A stretch of DNA of 64,000 bases from Podospora pseudocomata (lineage: Eukaryota > Ascomycota > Sordariomycetes > Sordariales > Podosporaceae), in the NCBI RefSeq assembly GCF_035222375.1, contig NC_085887.1, forward strand, positions 3,261,501 to 3,325,500, read 5' to 3'. Position numbers and translations under genes: made by a program. Below the pieces are notes generated by a model that was given only the letters and a program-made list of their open reading frames with translations, did not search any database and had not been told where the DNA came from. Shown one piece after another: positions 43,307 through 53,314 of the stretch; the first letter of the stretch is position 1; the number at the start of each line of letters is the position of its first letter.

Positions 43307-45019
43307 TTACTTGGTAAGGGGCTTGCCATCCTTGATCTTCTGGAGGCCGTACTTCTCCAGGCGGATGGCCTGGATGGCAATGAAGCCAGAGGTGTCCATG
43401 GGGGAGAAGCCCTCAAGAGAGTCCATAGAAGCATCCTCCTGCGAGTAGAGGTTGCTGGCATCCGACTTGCGGCCAAGGACGTAGGCAGCGCCCTTGTAAA
43501 CCGACATGCGGACCTCACCAGTAACGTTCTCCTGGGAGTAGACGAGGGAGTTCTCAAGGAACTCACGCTCGGGAGAGAAGTACATGCCGTTATAGAGGCA
43601 GTGAGACCACTCAATCGTGACGAACTGGTCACGGAGCTTGCGAACCTTGGCGTCCATGACAAGACCCTCAAGATCCAAGTGAGCAAGGCGGCTGGAATAT
43701 TGTCAGTACATGATCGTGTCTCAATCGGGTTTTGCAGAAACATACGCAATGGTAAGACCGGGGGTGTCGTAGCAGCCTCTGCTCTTGAGACCGATGAAAC
43801 GGTTCTCAACAATATCGATTCTGCCAACACCGTTGTCGTGGCCAATCTTGTTCAGAAGCTTGAACAGAGCAACCGAGTCGGTAACCTCACCCTCAGGGGT
43901 GACAACCTTGGTGGGGATACCCTTCTCGAAGTGGATGGTGAAGTTGTAGGGAACATCGGGAGCGTCGGTAGGGTCGACGGTGCGGGTCCAGAGCTCCTTG
44001 GGGGGAGAGTGGTCGGGGTCCTCAAGGACACCAGCCTCGTACGAGCAGTGCACGAGGTTGTCATCCATGGACCAGGGAGCCTTGGGGCTGGAGGAGACGG
44101 GAATGTTGTTCTCGGCGGCGAACTTGAGGAGATCGGCACGGCCCTGGAACTTCTCGATGAACTCAGGCATTCTCCAGGGGGCGATGACCTTCATCTTGGG
44201 GTTGCAAGCCTTGAAGGCAAGCTCGAAGCGGACCTGGTCATTCTAGACCTCGGAATTAGCATAAAGTTACTTGGCATCTTCGAGTAAGCTGGCTTACGCC
44301 CTTGCCGGTGCAGCCGTGGCTGAGGATGTCGCAGTTGTACTGCTCAGCAACGCGGACCTGAGCCCGGGCAATGATGGGCCGGGCGAGGGAGGTACCGAGG
44401 AGGTAGCGGTCCTCATAGATGGCGTTGCACTGGATGGCGCGGAAGACAATCTCCTCGACGAACTCGCGCTGGAGGTCCTCAATCACCATGCGCTCGGCAC
44501 CGAGAGCGAGGGCCTTCTTCTCGACCTCAGCCCAGTCCTCCTCCTGGCCAACATTGGCGAGGAAGCACACGACAGTGTAACCCTGTATTGTCCATGTCAG
44601 CACCTCTTCTTGGCGGGCATCATACCAGCTAGGAGATGCCTACCTCGAGAATGAGCCACTTGAGGATGGTGGAGGTGTCGAGACCTGTCAACCGAACTTG
44701 TCAGCTTCCCTTTCCGTCCGACACCCGTGCACGAAGTGACGCCGACAAGGTTCCCGGTGGACACCTCAACGAGACAGCAATTGGCCCTTTGCCCGCTCAG
44801 CGAACATGGAAGGTCAATCGAGCCCGTCATGCGTCTGCTCAAGCATAGAGACACAAAAATGAAGGCATTGGGCAACCGAATGGCTTACCTCCAGAGTAGG
44901 CGCTGTAAGCGGGGGTCAGCACCAGGCGTTTCCACACTGTTAAGCTTTTGGCGGGGAAGATGGATGGCAGGACTTGGAAGGAAATATATCACTTACAGAC
45001 AGACACGACCCTTGGACAT
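43307..45019 (-). CDS. ARG1: Argininosuccinate synthase
   Basis: Six exons: 44997-45019 (23 nt), 44889-44902 (14 nt), 44644-44684 (41 nt), 44298-44582, 43746-44242 and 43307-43691. Together they give 414 residues, the family's usual size. Citrulline, Asp and ATP are joined to argininosuccinate in arginine synthesis. The N-terminal PP-loop MSKGRVCLAYSGGLDTSTIL is spread over three tiny exons. Other landmarks are EGYTVVCFLANVGQEEDW, YLLGTSLARPIIA, HGCTGKGNDQVRFEL and a C-terminal SQENVTGEVRMSVYKGAAYV. Introns are 94, 204, 61, 55 and 54 nt with typical GTAAGY/GTATGT donors (GTAGGC once). Highly biased C-ending codons suggest strong expression. Three TGACTC elements upstream fit general amino-acid control. 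The divergent neighbour is a dicarboxylate carrier. Confidence 0.95.
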
Positions 45020-45710
45020 TTTGAATTTGTAGCAAAGTAACAAGGAGGAAGATACTCGAGATGAATTCCGCAAGAGAGAGAGAAGCCCAAAAGTCCAAAC
45101 AATGGAAGAAAGCGGAAACAAAAAAAATATGGAGTCACAGTCACACACACACACACAGATAGATAGCTGCAGCTCTTCTCTCTCCCCTCACCTCAGTGGT
45201 CTGACCCCTCCTATGACTCGAAGGCGGTCAAACTTTTTTTTTGTTTTGCTCGGAAAGACAAGGGATCCAGGCCCGATCCGATATCGCTAGCGCAGAGAGA
45301 TAAGATTATCAACAGCACCCGCTGCTACCCGCCAATTCCCTGTCGATTACGTAGTGGGGACCAACAAAAAGTGGAAAATTTCGATAAACCAAAAATTCCC
45401 ACTGTTGGTTGAATTGATTGCAGCTGTGACATTTCTTATCGCCAATCTCACTTGGGACGACCACCCTTTCGTCATACCTCGATCCGATCTTTCCAGAGTC
45501 AGTCGCAAAACATTGCTGCCGATGCCGGTATAGCTTCACTTTCAATTCGCTTGAAGCTATTCACTTTTAGTGTTTAATACATAACACATAATTCTAATTC
45601 GGCAACGTTTTGGCGAAAAAGCTTTACACACACAGTCCGCGGGATGTTCTTGTTATAGCGACAACTCCAACTTTTCTACTTTTTGAGTGCGTCGCGACAG
45701 AGACGACAAG
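45020..45710. promoter_or_regulatory. Divergent ARG1/DIC1 promoter with three TGACTC (Gcn4/CPC1-type) cores
   Basis: TGACTC occurs at 45214-45219 (+), 45132-45137 (-) and 45496-45501 (-). This is the core of the bZIP site bound by Gcn4/CpcA/CPC-1, which controls arginine genes in fungi. By chance about 0.3 such 6-mers would be expected here. An (CA)n/GATA run lies at 45144-45165. Confidence 0.4.
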
Positions 45711-46847
45711 ATGGATGCCAAGAATAGCAGCGTACCTACACCAGTAGGTCCAGGCACAGAAACCACCAGCAAAAGAGACACCACCAACAAGATGTCCCTC
45801 TCACCAAAACTAAAACAAAAACCAATCCACTACCCCTTCTGGTTCGGAGGCAGCGCATCCTCCATGGCCGCCTGCGTCACTCACCCCCTCGACCTGGGTT
45901 TGTTTACCACCCCCCTTACCCCCCCTTTTATCTCCTCCCATACTAACCCCCCGACAGTCAAAGTCCGCCTCCAAACCCGCTCAGGCTCCATGCCCACCAC
46001 CATGTCCGGCACCTTCCTCCACATCCTCCGCAACAACGGCCTCACAGGCCTCTACTCGGGCCTCTCCGCCTCCCTCCTCCGCCAAATCACCTACTCCACC
46101 ACCCGCTTCGGCATCTATGAGGAACTCAAATCCCAACTCGCCACCCGCTCCGGCGTTGATCCAGTAACCCAAAAACCCAAACCGCCCTCCTTACCCATGC
46201 TCATAGCCATGGCCTCCGTCTCGGGGACTATAGGTGGAATAGCAGGCAACGCAGCCGACGTCCTCAACGTCCGCATGCAGCACGACGCCTCTCTCCCGGA
46301 GCACAAACGGCGCAACTACCGGCACGCAGGCGACGGTCTGGTCCGGATGATCAGGGAAGAAGGCGTCGGCGCCCTCTTCCGTGGTGTCGGACCGAACTCG
46401 CTGCGAGCAGCGGCCATGACTGCCTCGCAATTGGCGTCTTACGACATCTTTAAGCGGACTTTGATCAAGGTCGCAAAGATGGAGGACAACCTCGCGACGC
46501 ACTTTAGCTCGTCCTTTCTTGCTGGCGTGGTCGCGGCGACGGTGACGAGCCCGATTGATGTGATCAAGACGAGGGTGATGTCTGCGCACGGCAACCAGGG
46601 GCTGGGGCAGCTGCTGGGGGAGATTTATGCAAAGGAGGGGATGGGGTGGATGTTTAGGGGGTGGGTGCCGAGTTTTTTGAGGTTGGGGCCGTAAGTTTGT
46701 TTCTTTTCCTTTCCTTTCGAATGATGTACTGACGAGAGAAACAGACAAACGATTTGCACGTTTTTGTTTTTGGAATCTCATCGCAAGTTTTATAGACGGG
46801 TTAAGGGGTTGGAGGAGGAGGAATTGCCTGCTGTGAACAAGTCGTAG
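45711..46847 (+). CDS. DIC1: Mitochondrial dicarboxylate carrier (SLC25, DIC1)
   Basis: Three exons (45711-45897, 45958-46690, 46745-46847) give 340 residues. Intron 1 is 60 nt, TACTAAC branch, in frame and stop-free; intron 2 is 54 nt. The ATG is 45711; a codon at 45687 is GTG. The three carrier repeats are visible: HPLDLVKVRLQT, GNAADVLNVRMQ (a degenerate second signature, as in DICs) and SPIDVIKTRVMS. YPFWFGGSASSMAACVTHPL and ITYSTTRFGIYEELKS are typical of DIC1. It exchanges malate/succinate for phosphate across the inner mitochondrial membrane. An unusual 40-residue N-terminal extension rich in Thr/Ser/Lys precedes the first helix. Codons shift to G-rich after about 46530. Confidence 0.93.
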
Positions 46848-47845
46848 AGTAGGAGGGCAGCTTGGATTTTTTTTCTGCATTTTTGAGCGAAAACACAGCG
46901 GATTTGGATACTTTGTATCACAGCACACCACAGCAACAAAGAGGAGCATGGAACTTATAGAAAAGACAAGACAAGACAGGAATCGATCCATAGAGCGGAG
47001 GAGGAAGGGAAAGGGGGACATCATCTTTATCAGTCAGTGTATTTGTATTTTTCTCTCGTATACCATGGCAAGAGAGGGGGTAGGCATTTGTTTTTCGGCA
47101 AGGCAGGGAAGGGTGCGGCGTTCTGTCTTTTTGTCAGTTGGTATTCTTGTACACAAAAAGAGGGTCTGTGCAAACACACACATGTTGTTGGTTATCTTCT
47201 TATTTTATCTTATTTACCTCAAATATGAAGCCTTTTGATACAAATTATATCTATGTACAAGTAACAAGGGACGCCGATTTTGGGTTTGGGTTGAGATACC
47301 CCCCAATGAAAACTGACTTTTCTTTATTGAGTCGCTCTCTCTCTCTCTCTCTCTTTCCCCCAAGAAACCTGTAATGAACCTCCCCCCCTTCCTTTCCGCC
47401 CCAACCCCCCAAAACTCCGGCTGATGAAATACTCTACACGCTCAGCAGATAGCAGCAAAATAACCCCCTCTTCTTCATCATCAAAAACCTCATATCCAGT
47501 TTTTGGTCCTCCAAGAGCAGCAAAAAAGCCCTCGCAATGTTATGAGAATGGATGAGTAGTAAAAGGGGCTCGGCAAGGGTACTGATGCGGTGATTCGGGT
47601 GATGAACAGTGAGTTCGGATTGCTGTGTGATGAATGATGAATGATGTACGTGTGCTGGGTATAGTATTGTACACAATAACAAGAAGCTGGTGAAGAAGAT
47701 GGAAACGCCGGCAACGCGCTGCCATAAAGCCCGGCTCTGTCGTTACCGGTGAGGCGATAATTTTGGCGTCGTATTGAGCTGTTTCCAACGTCATGGCTCC
47801 CACCAGACCCGATTTACCAAGTCTGATCCTTTCTTGCTGCCTCAT
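46848..47845. other. Tail-to-tail spacer DIC1 / RPB3
   Basis: 1.0 kb with a (CT)n run at about 47334-47354 and CA/GT-rich stretches. No gene supported. Confidence 0.5.
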
Positions 47846-48981
47846 TCAAGACCAACCGCCACCGCCATAGGAAGTCTGCCCGCCGAATGGAGTGGTTCCG
47901 CCGCCGCCACCCCAGGCGCTCTGGTTCCCGCCATTTCCGCCATAGGATGTCGAGTACCCATAGCCGGTGTCAGGACCGCTGTTGTAATCTGGGCTGCGGG
48001 GTCCGTCATAGCCACCTTCACCCTCCCCTTCAGTCAACTCGTGAATCAGACCAGCGAGCTTTTGCTGGATGACCTTGATGCCCTCGGTGACGATTCCGTC
48101 TGGTGGAAGGTTACCGGCTGTCTCGACGTTGTAGTAAAAGTGGTTGGGGACGGCGTCAAAGTCGAAAGGCTCGCCTTCCACTGGTGGCTCTTCCCACTTG
48201 GCATACTCGCTAGGAGGCCTGTGACAGAGTGTGAGTGGCTGCTTTGCGACCAAAGATCAACATAGAGCAAACTTACCATTCCGACTTGGGATCCTTCTCA
48301 TACCAAAGGTCAAGATGGCGGAGCTTGTTGTGGGGGTCATATTCAAACCCGATGGCTGCGCTTGGTGCCCACTTCGCATGCTCCTTCGCAATGCCCTTCT
48401 TCGCGATACACTCGAGCTTGATCTCCTGCTCGGGGCGCAGCTTGAGAATGAGCGATCCGGTGCCGTCCTTGTCGTTAATAACTGGCGTGCCCAGAGATTG
48501 ATTTATGCGCTCGCCAACAGGTACCAAATCGCGCGCGGATACCGACATGTTCTCGTAGCCAGTGCACTTGGCATGGAGCGTGAGCTTGACGCTGCAGTTT
48601 TCGCAGTACTCTTCACAGTCGCAGTCGCGGGAATAGAGAAGGTGCTCGACACCCTCGGCGTTGAGTGGGATAAGACCAAGACGGTGGGCGATGAATTCGT
48701 CAGCAAGAACCGAGCTGTTGCTTTCAATCTCGACCAAGTCGATGGCGATGGTTGGGATCTCGGCCAGCATAACGCGGCGCAGCGAGTTGGCGAACGAGAT
48801 GTCGGCATTCTGGAGTTCGAACTTGACGCGGACCGAGTCGGCCTAGATATTCACGTCGCGTTTAGACACGAGTTGCCGTCTCACCAGCTGCCCGGACATT
48901 GCGACAACCACATACCTGCGAGATCTTGACAACGGGCCCGAGCGACTCGGCGTCATCCATTGCCATCGGATCGTAATCCAT
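47846..48981 (-). CDS. RPB3: DNA-directed RNA polymerase II subunit RPB3
   Basis: Three exons (48916-48981, 48277-48842, 47846-48218) give 334 residues; introns are 73 and 58 nt. Alpha-like N-terminal domain: VRVKFELQNADISFANSLRR then VMLAEIPTIAIDLVEIESNSSVL. The zinc-binding loop CDCEEYCENC has Cys at 96, 98, 102 and 105. AKWAPSAAIGFEYDPHNKLRH and DPKSEWPPSEYAKWEEPP lead to the dimerisation helix. It pairs with RPB11 in the Pol II assembly platform. The C-terminal 70 residues are a Gly/Ser/Tyr-rich disordered tail (GYSTSYGGNGGN, FGGQTSYGGGGWS), as in other filamentous fungi. The first exon of 22 codons ends in phase 0. Confidence 0.95.
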
Positions 48982-49544
48982 CTTGCCGGCTGTGTATTAT
49001 CTCGCGCGATTTGTGTTTGCTTTCGGTTCGTAAAATGACAATCGCAAGGGCGCGTTTGTGTAGGTAGCAAGCAAGCAGGATGGGAGCAGTGGTTAAATCG
49101 CAGAAAGAGTTGCTGTTGATGTGGAAGGCTACAGCAACAAGCGGATCCCAGCTCAGAAGTTTGGACAAGCCTCCAAGTGAATGTGAGAGGCGCGCGACAA
49201 AGCGCCGATAAGATGCCTGCCCTGCGTTATCAGCACATGATTTCGCGGCGGGCCCGGCAGGTTACAGTGGGGCAGCATCTGGCAGAGGGAAAGCCCTGCA
49301 TCTGGTAGGTAGCGCTTGACTGGTTTCGGCTGGGCGGGGTTCAGCGGGATCTGGGGAACAGCTCAAGGGCGGTCCGTCAGATGATCCGCTTTTTTTCTGA
49401 CCTTGGCCCGGTTGAACGGCCCAACCAAAACCGTCGTCATAAAATTTCTGGAAGGCAACACGCCATTGTATTGTAAAATTTAAAAAAAGAGAGCATTGCC
49501 GTCCGTTGAGAGTTTCAGATAATACACCACATACAACCGCCATA
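48982..49544. promoter_or_regulatory. Divergent promoter RPB3 (-) / MGE1 (+)
   Basis: 0.56 kb between head-to-head starts; no other feature recognised. Confidence 0.45.
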
Positions 49545-50325
49545 ATGTTACGACAGACCATCGCCAACACTTCCCGGGCCCTCCGCTCCACCGCCAGGGC
49601 CGGCGCCCAAAGACAGCTCGCCAGACCCCAGTTCATCCAGTCACCAATTGCCGCAGCCGCCAGGACAGTGGCACCGAGGGCGAGATGGTACAGCGCTGAG
49701 GCCGAGAAGAAGGAGGCCGAGACCAAGAACGGAGAGGAGAAGGCTGCGGAGGAGACCGAGGAGGCCAAGCTCAAGAAGCAATTAGAGGCCAAGGAGGCCG
49801 AAGTTCGGGACTGGAAGGTACATACAGCCATACAACCTACCCCTGACTATGATCCCCTGCATATACTAACAGCCATCCCAGGACAAGTACCTCCGCTCCG
49901 TTGCCGACTTCCGCAACCTCCAGGACCGGACTGCCCGTGAAATGAAGGCCGCCCGTGACTTCGCCATCCAGAAGTTCGCCAAGGACCTCGTCGACAGCGT
50001 TGACAACTTCGACCGTGCCCTCACCATGGTCCCCGAGGAGAAGCTCAAGTCTGAGGAGAAGTCTGCCCACCTCCAAGACCTCGTCAACCTCTACGAGGGT
50101 CTCAAGATGACCGAGAACATCCTCCTCGAGACCCTTAAGAAGCACGGCCTCGAGAGATTCGACCCCCACGGCCTTCCCTTCAACCCCAATGAGCACGAGG
50201 CCACCTTCATGACCCCCATGCAGGACAAGGAGCACAACACCGTCTTCCACACCCAGCAGAAGGGCTTCAAGCTCAACGGCCGCATCCTCAGACCCGCCAA
50301 GGTCGGCGTTGTCAAGAACAAATAA
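49545..50325 (+). CDS. MGE1: Mitochondrial GrpE nucleotide exchange factor (Mge1)
   Basis: Two exons (49545-49817, 49882-50325) with a 64-nt intron (GTACAT donor, TACTAAC, CCCAG; phase 0) give 238 residues. There is an Arg/Ala/Ser-rich presequence with a likely cleavage region around RARWYSAEAE. Then comes the long GrpE coiled coil (EEAKLKKQLEAKEAEVRDWK, DKYLRSVADFRNLQDRTARE) and the beta domain (FDPHGLPFNPNEHEATF, NTVFHTQQKGFKLNGRILRP). It releases ADP from mitochondrial Hsp70 (Ssc1) during protein import and folding. The intron lies within the coiled coil. ATG 49545 is preferred because the presequence starts there. An in-frame codon at 49506 is not a good start. Confidence 0.95.
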
Positions 50326-53314
50326 GCAATCTCCTCTCTTTCGGTGGTGGTGTGTGTAAGATTATGTAATGGCGGGAAAGGTGTACAAAAAAGCTATTTA
50401 TTTTTGAATGAGGGTCTGGGGTATTTATGACCAAACAACGATCTTCAAAAGGACGGTGGTGCTGCTCGGGGCGTTTTACTTTTCTTCGGTCGCCATGTAT
50501 TTTTCATCAAGTCATGTATAATGCTCCTCTCATGATGTCGATTTTGGGTTTGAAAGCATTTTCGGAAAGCGCGGAAAACAAATTACGGGAACACACACAT
50601 AGGGGCCTTGGGAGCGGGAGCTCCTCATGAGGCTTAGGTAGATAGAAGTCTTGTGTGTGTACACATATACCACATACACAATACAATATATGAAGTGGGA
50701 TTTCTGGGCGCACTCTCCTGTTAGCTGTGATGTTGTCTTATCGAAGGATGAAGTCTGCTGCGAGGCCTCACGGCTAGACGGCTGCTCTCTGTATGGTGGT
50801 TGAAAGAAGGCAGACGGTTTGGTACATCTTCTTGCCCACTGGCTAGTCCCTCTACGCTCCTTCAACACCGTCTGTTTACATCAGCGTTGTTAAAGCAATC
50901 CTTTTCGCTCGACAGATCGCTCGTATTGTTGCCGTGACCGTTGGTTGGTTTTGCTGAGTGGTCAATTGACATTCAGCCTCTCTCTAAGGCAATAGATGTC
51001 CGATTATTTTGAGGTTAATTTGTCGATGGTTGTTGCCTGTGTGCAGACTTTCTCCAGAACATCGCGGCTGCCTCAGACATTACATCGACTTGTAAGCGTC
51101 ACCGGAGCCAGGACCACGATCTCGACTGACATAGCCCATCAACAGCGTACAACTGCTGATCGAGCAAACGTCCACACCATGCGCAGGCGACAAAAAAGAC
51201 AGCTATAAAAAGATGACACCTCGGCGGGTAGGGCGGCGTCGACATAAGCGAGGGAGATCATCGGGGTATTCTCAAGCTTGGCGATTTTGATGAGAAGCAA
51301 AGAGGCATGGAGACGGAAGAAATGCCGGGTGGTGTTTTTTATCTAGAGCACTCAGCTGTCAAATTGAGGCTCTGTTTGGAGCTGCGGAAATTCCGACAAG
51401 CTTGCCCGCAACGACTTCGGTCAGACTCGAGAGAGGGGAAAGGCCCAGGTTCAACATGACATCACGGTCAGCATCCAACCAATTGAAATACCCAGCCTTC
51501 CCACTCGCCCACTCAAGGCATCTGGATAATTGAGGCAGAAACCCAAAAGTGCGGATCATCATGTGTGCGTCTATGGAACTGAGCGGAAATTCTCCGAGGG
51601 TGGTTGTCTGAAACGAAAAGATCTGCTGCTGCCATCCAACTTTTTCTGCAAAGACGGCTATGCCCGAGACTTGCCATGAGGGAGGGAGAAGCCCAATATC
51701 GGCACTCCGAGTTGTACGCATTTGCAACTGAAACAGGTGAAAGGGTGCACACGCATTGATAAGGTCAGATCCTGCTGTCAGCAGCCATACCATATTTTGG
51801 TATGGAAGACGAGCATCGCCAATGACATGCTGACGGTGGTGGTGCCCCTAATATAAGACCTGCCCTAACCATGCCTATTAGAACGACCTTGGGGTGACCA
51901 TGAGGCTACTGCGTTAAGGAGGTAATATATGCAAGTCTCTCTTGGCTGCCGGTGGCCAGAACGTTCTGTCATTGGATAGAGGTGCTCGCCATCAGGTTTT
52001 GTTGCTTACTAGATACCAATGGTAGCAGTATAAGTCGAAACAGGTAGACATGTGCAACAAATACCCCGTGGGGGCAGCCGGTGACGGGTGGTTCCAGGTT
52101 GCGGGAGGTTCGGCCAGGCACTTGTTTTTCTGCACCTCACACAGCCTTCTAAGAAAAGCGTTTGTTTTGTTGCCGGACCTGAGCCAGGCACCACTTTCGA
52201 AACGGCACAGGCGTTACGCCGAACAATTGTAAAAAGGAGCACTTGACTCAGCCCTCTCTCTCATTGTCCAGGACGGAGCCGTAGGAGCAAGCCTGCGGTT
52301 CCAGAGACGTGCCAAAGAGAGGTGGTAGAACCGACATCACGTGACGGTCTTTGACGATCCTGGGAGTGCCAAGCCCCGGCTTTCCTCAGAGTGGTGTTAG
52401 CGGGGAAGGGAGCTGCAACTGCCCTCCCGCGTTGATGCACCCATTGGGAGTTGCTTGCCAACAAAAATCTCGACGCCGGTGTTTCTGGAGAGGACATCAT
52501 ATCTTTTCCTTGCCAGTGAGAGCGTGAGAGCGGAAGCAGACAGCTGCTCGGTCGCTCAGGGGGTTTTTGATTTGTTTTTCTCTCGTCGACCGGCAAGACT
52601 CGACCATCAAACCCCAAAGTTGTCCTCCCCACAGACCCTTAAACCCTGCCCTGCCCTGCCTTATCCCTTCTGCGCTGGCAGGCTGTTTCCCGCTCTCCTT
52701 ATTTTGACGACACCTCCTCGCCTGTCTTTCAAGACATCCACAACTTCCCCGCCTCAGGCAAACCGCGAGAGACCTCTCGCCGTTCCAGCAAGCACGACGT
52801 AACGACTTTTCTCTTCCAAGCAGCTACGCACCTAACTTTCCACGACTTGCAGCACCTACCTCACCGCGCAGTAGAGCTGCCTGTGTGTCTTCCCCCCGGA
52901 TTGCCAACGTCAAACCGACATCCTACCGACACCCCAGCCGCTGCGGAAAGGGCAACTCTCGATGCCGGGCGTTTGACCTTCACCTAGGTTTCTGAGGAAA
53001 TTTGTTGCGGCAACCCGAGCCTACAGTGTGTTTCCGGTCAACTTGCGAATACAACGGACCCAGCCAAAAGTCGTAGCGTGGCAGGCCGTCGTTACTGACA
53101 CACGGGCCCTTTTGCAATAGATCGGGCTGTGGCTCCCACTGTCACGACCCTCTCTCGGTCAGGTCGCACCATTCTGCACTCTGATTCGCCCAATTCGCAC
53201 AAACTCCTTCTCTGCCGCACCGTACCAACTCCCGCCCGCACTCTTCCCAAAGTTTCCACCTCCAAGCCGCCGCGACCAACCCAGTGTGAACTGGCAGCGA
53301 AGACCACGGGAGCC
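50326..53314. other. 3.0 kb gene-poor region upstream of PBP1
   Basis: It contains the MGE1 3' flank, one doubtful frame (51359-51793) and, from about 52600, a C-rich pyrimidine leader-like stretch running to the PBP1 ATG, consistent with a long 5' UTR. No RNA gene recognised. Confidence 0.45.
51359..51793 (-). CDS. Doubtful 144-codon hypothetical protein
   Basis: It begins with ATG and has a normal amino-acid mix (MVWLLTAGSDLINACAPFHL onward; a middle part with FLPQLSRCLEWASGKAGYF), unlike the low-complexity frames nearby. No family is recognised, codon bias is weak and no splice partners are evident. It may be a short species-specific gene, a remnant or chance. Confidence 0.22.
   Translation of the reverse strand: MVWLLTAGSDLINACAPFHLFQLQMRTTRSADIGLLPPSWQVSGIAVFAEKVGWQQQIFSFQTTTLGEFPLSSIDAHMMIRTFGFLPQLSRCLEWASGKAGYFNWLDADRDVMLNLGLSPLSSLTEVVAGKLVGISAAPNRASI

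Noticed and set aside
43271-44287. 338-codon plus-strand frame
   Set aside because: Antisense of argininosuccinate synthase.
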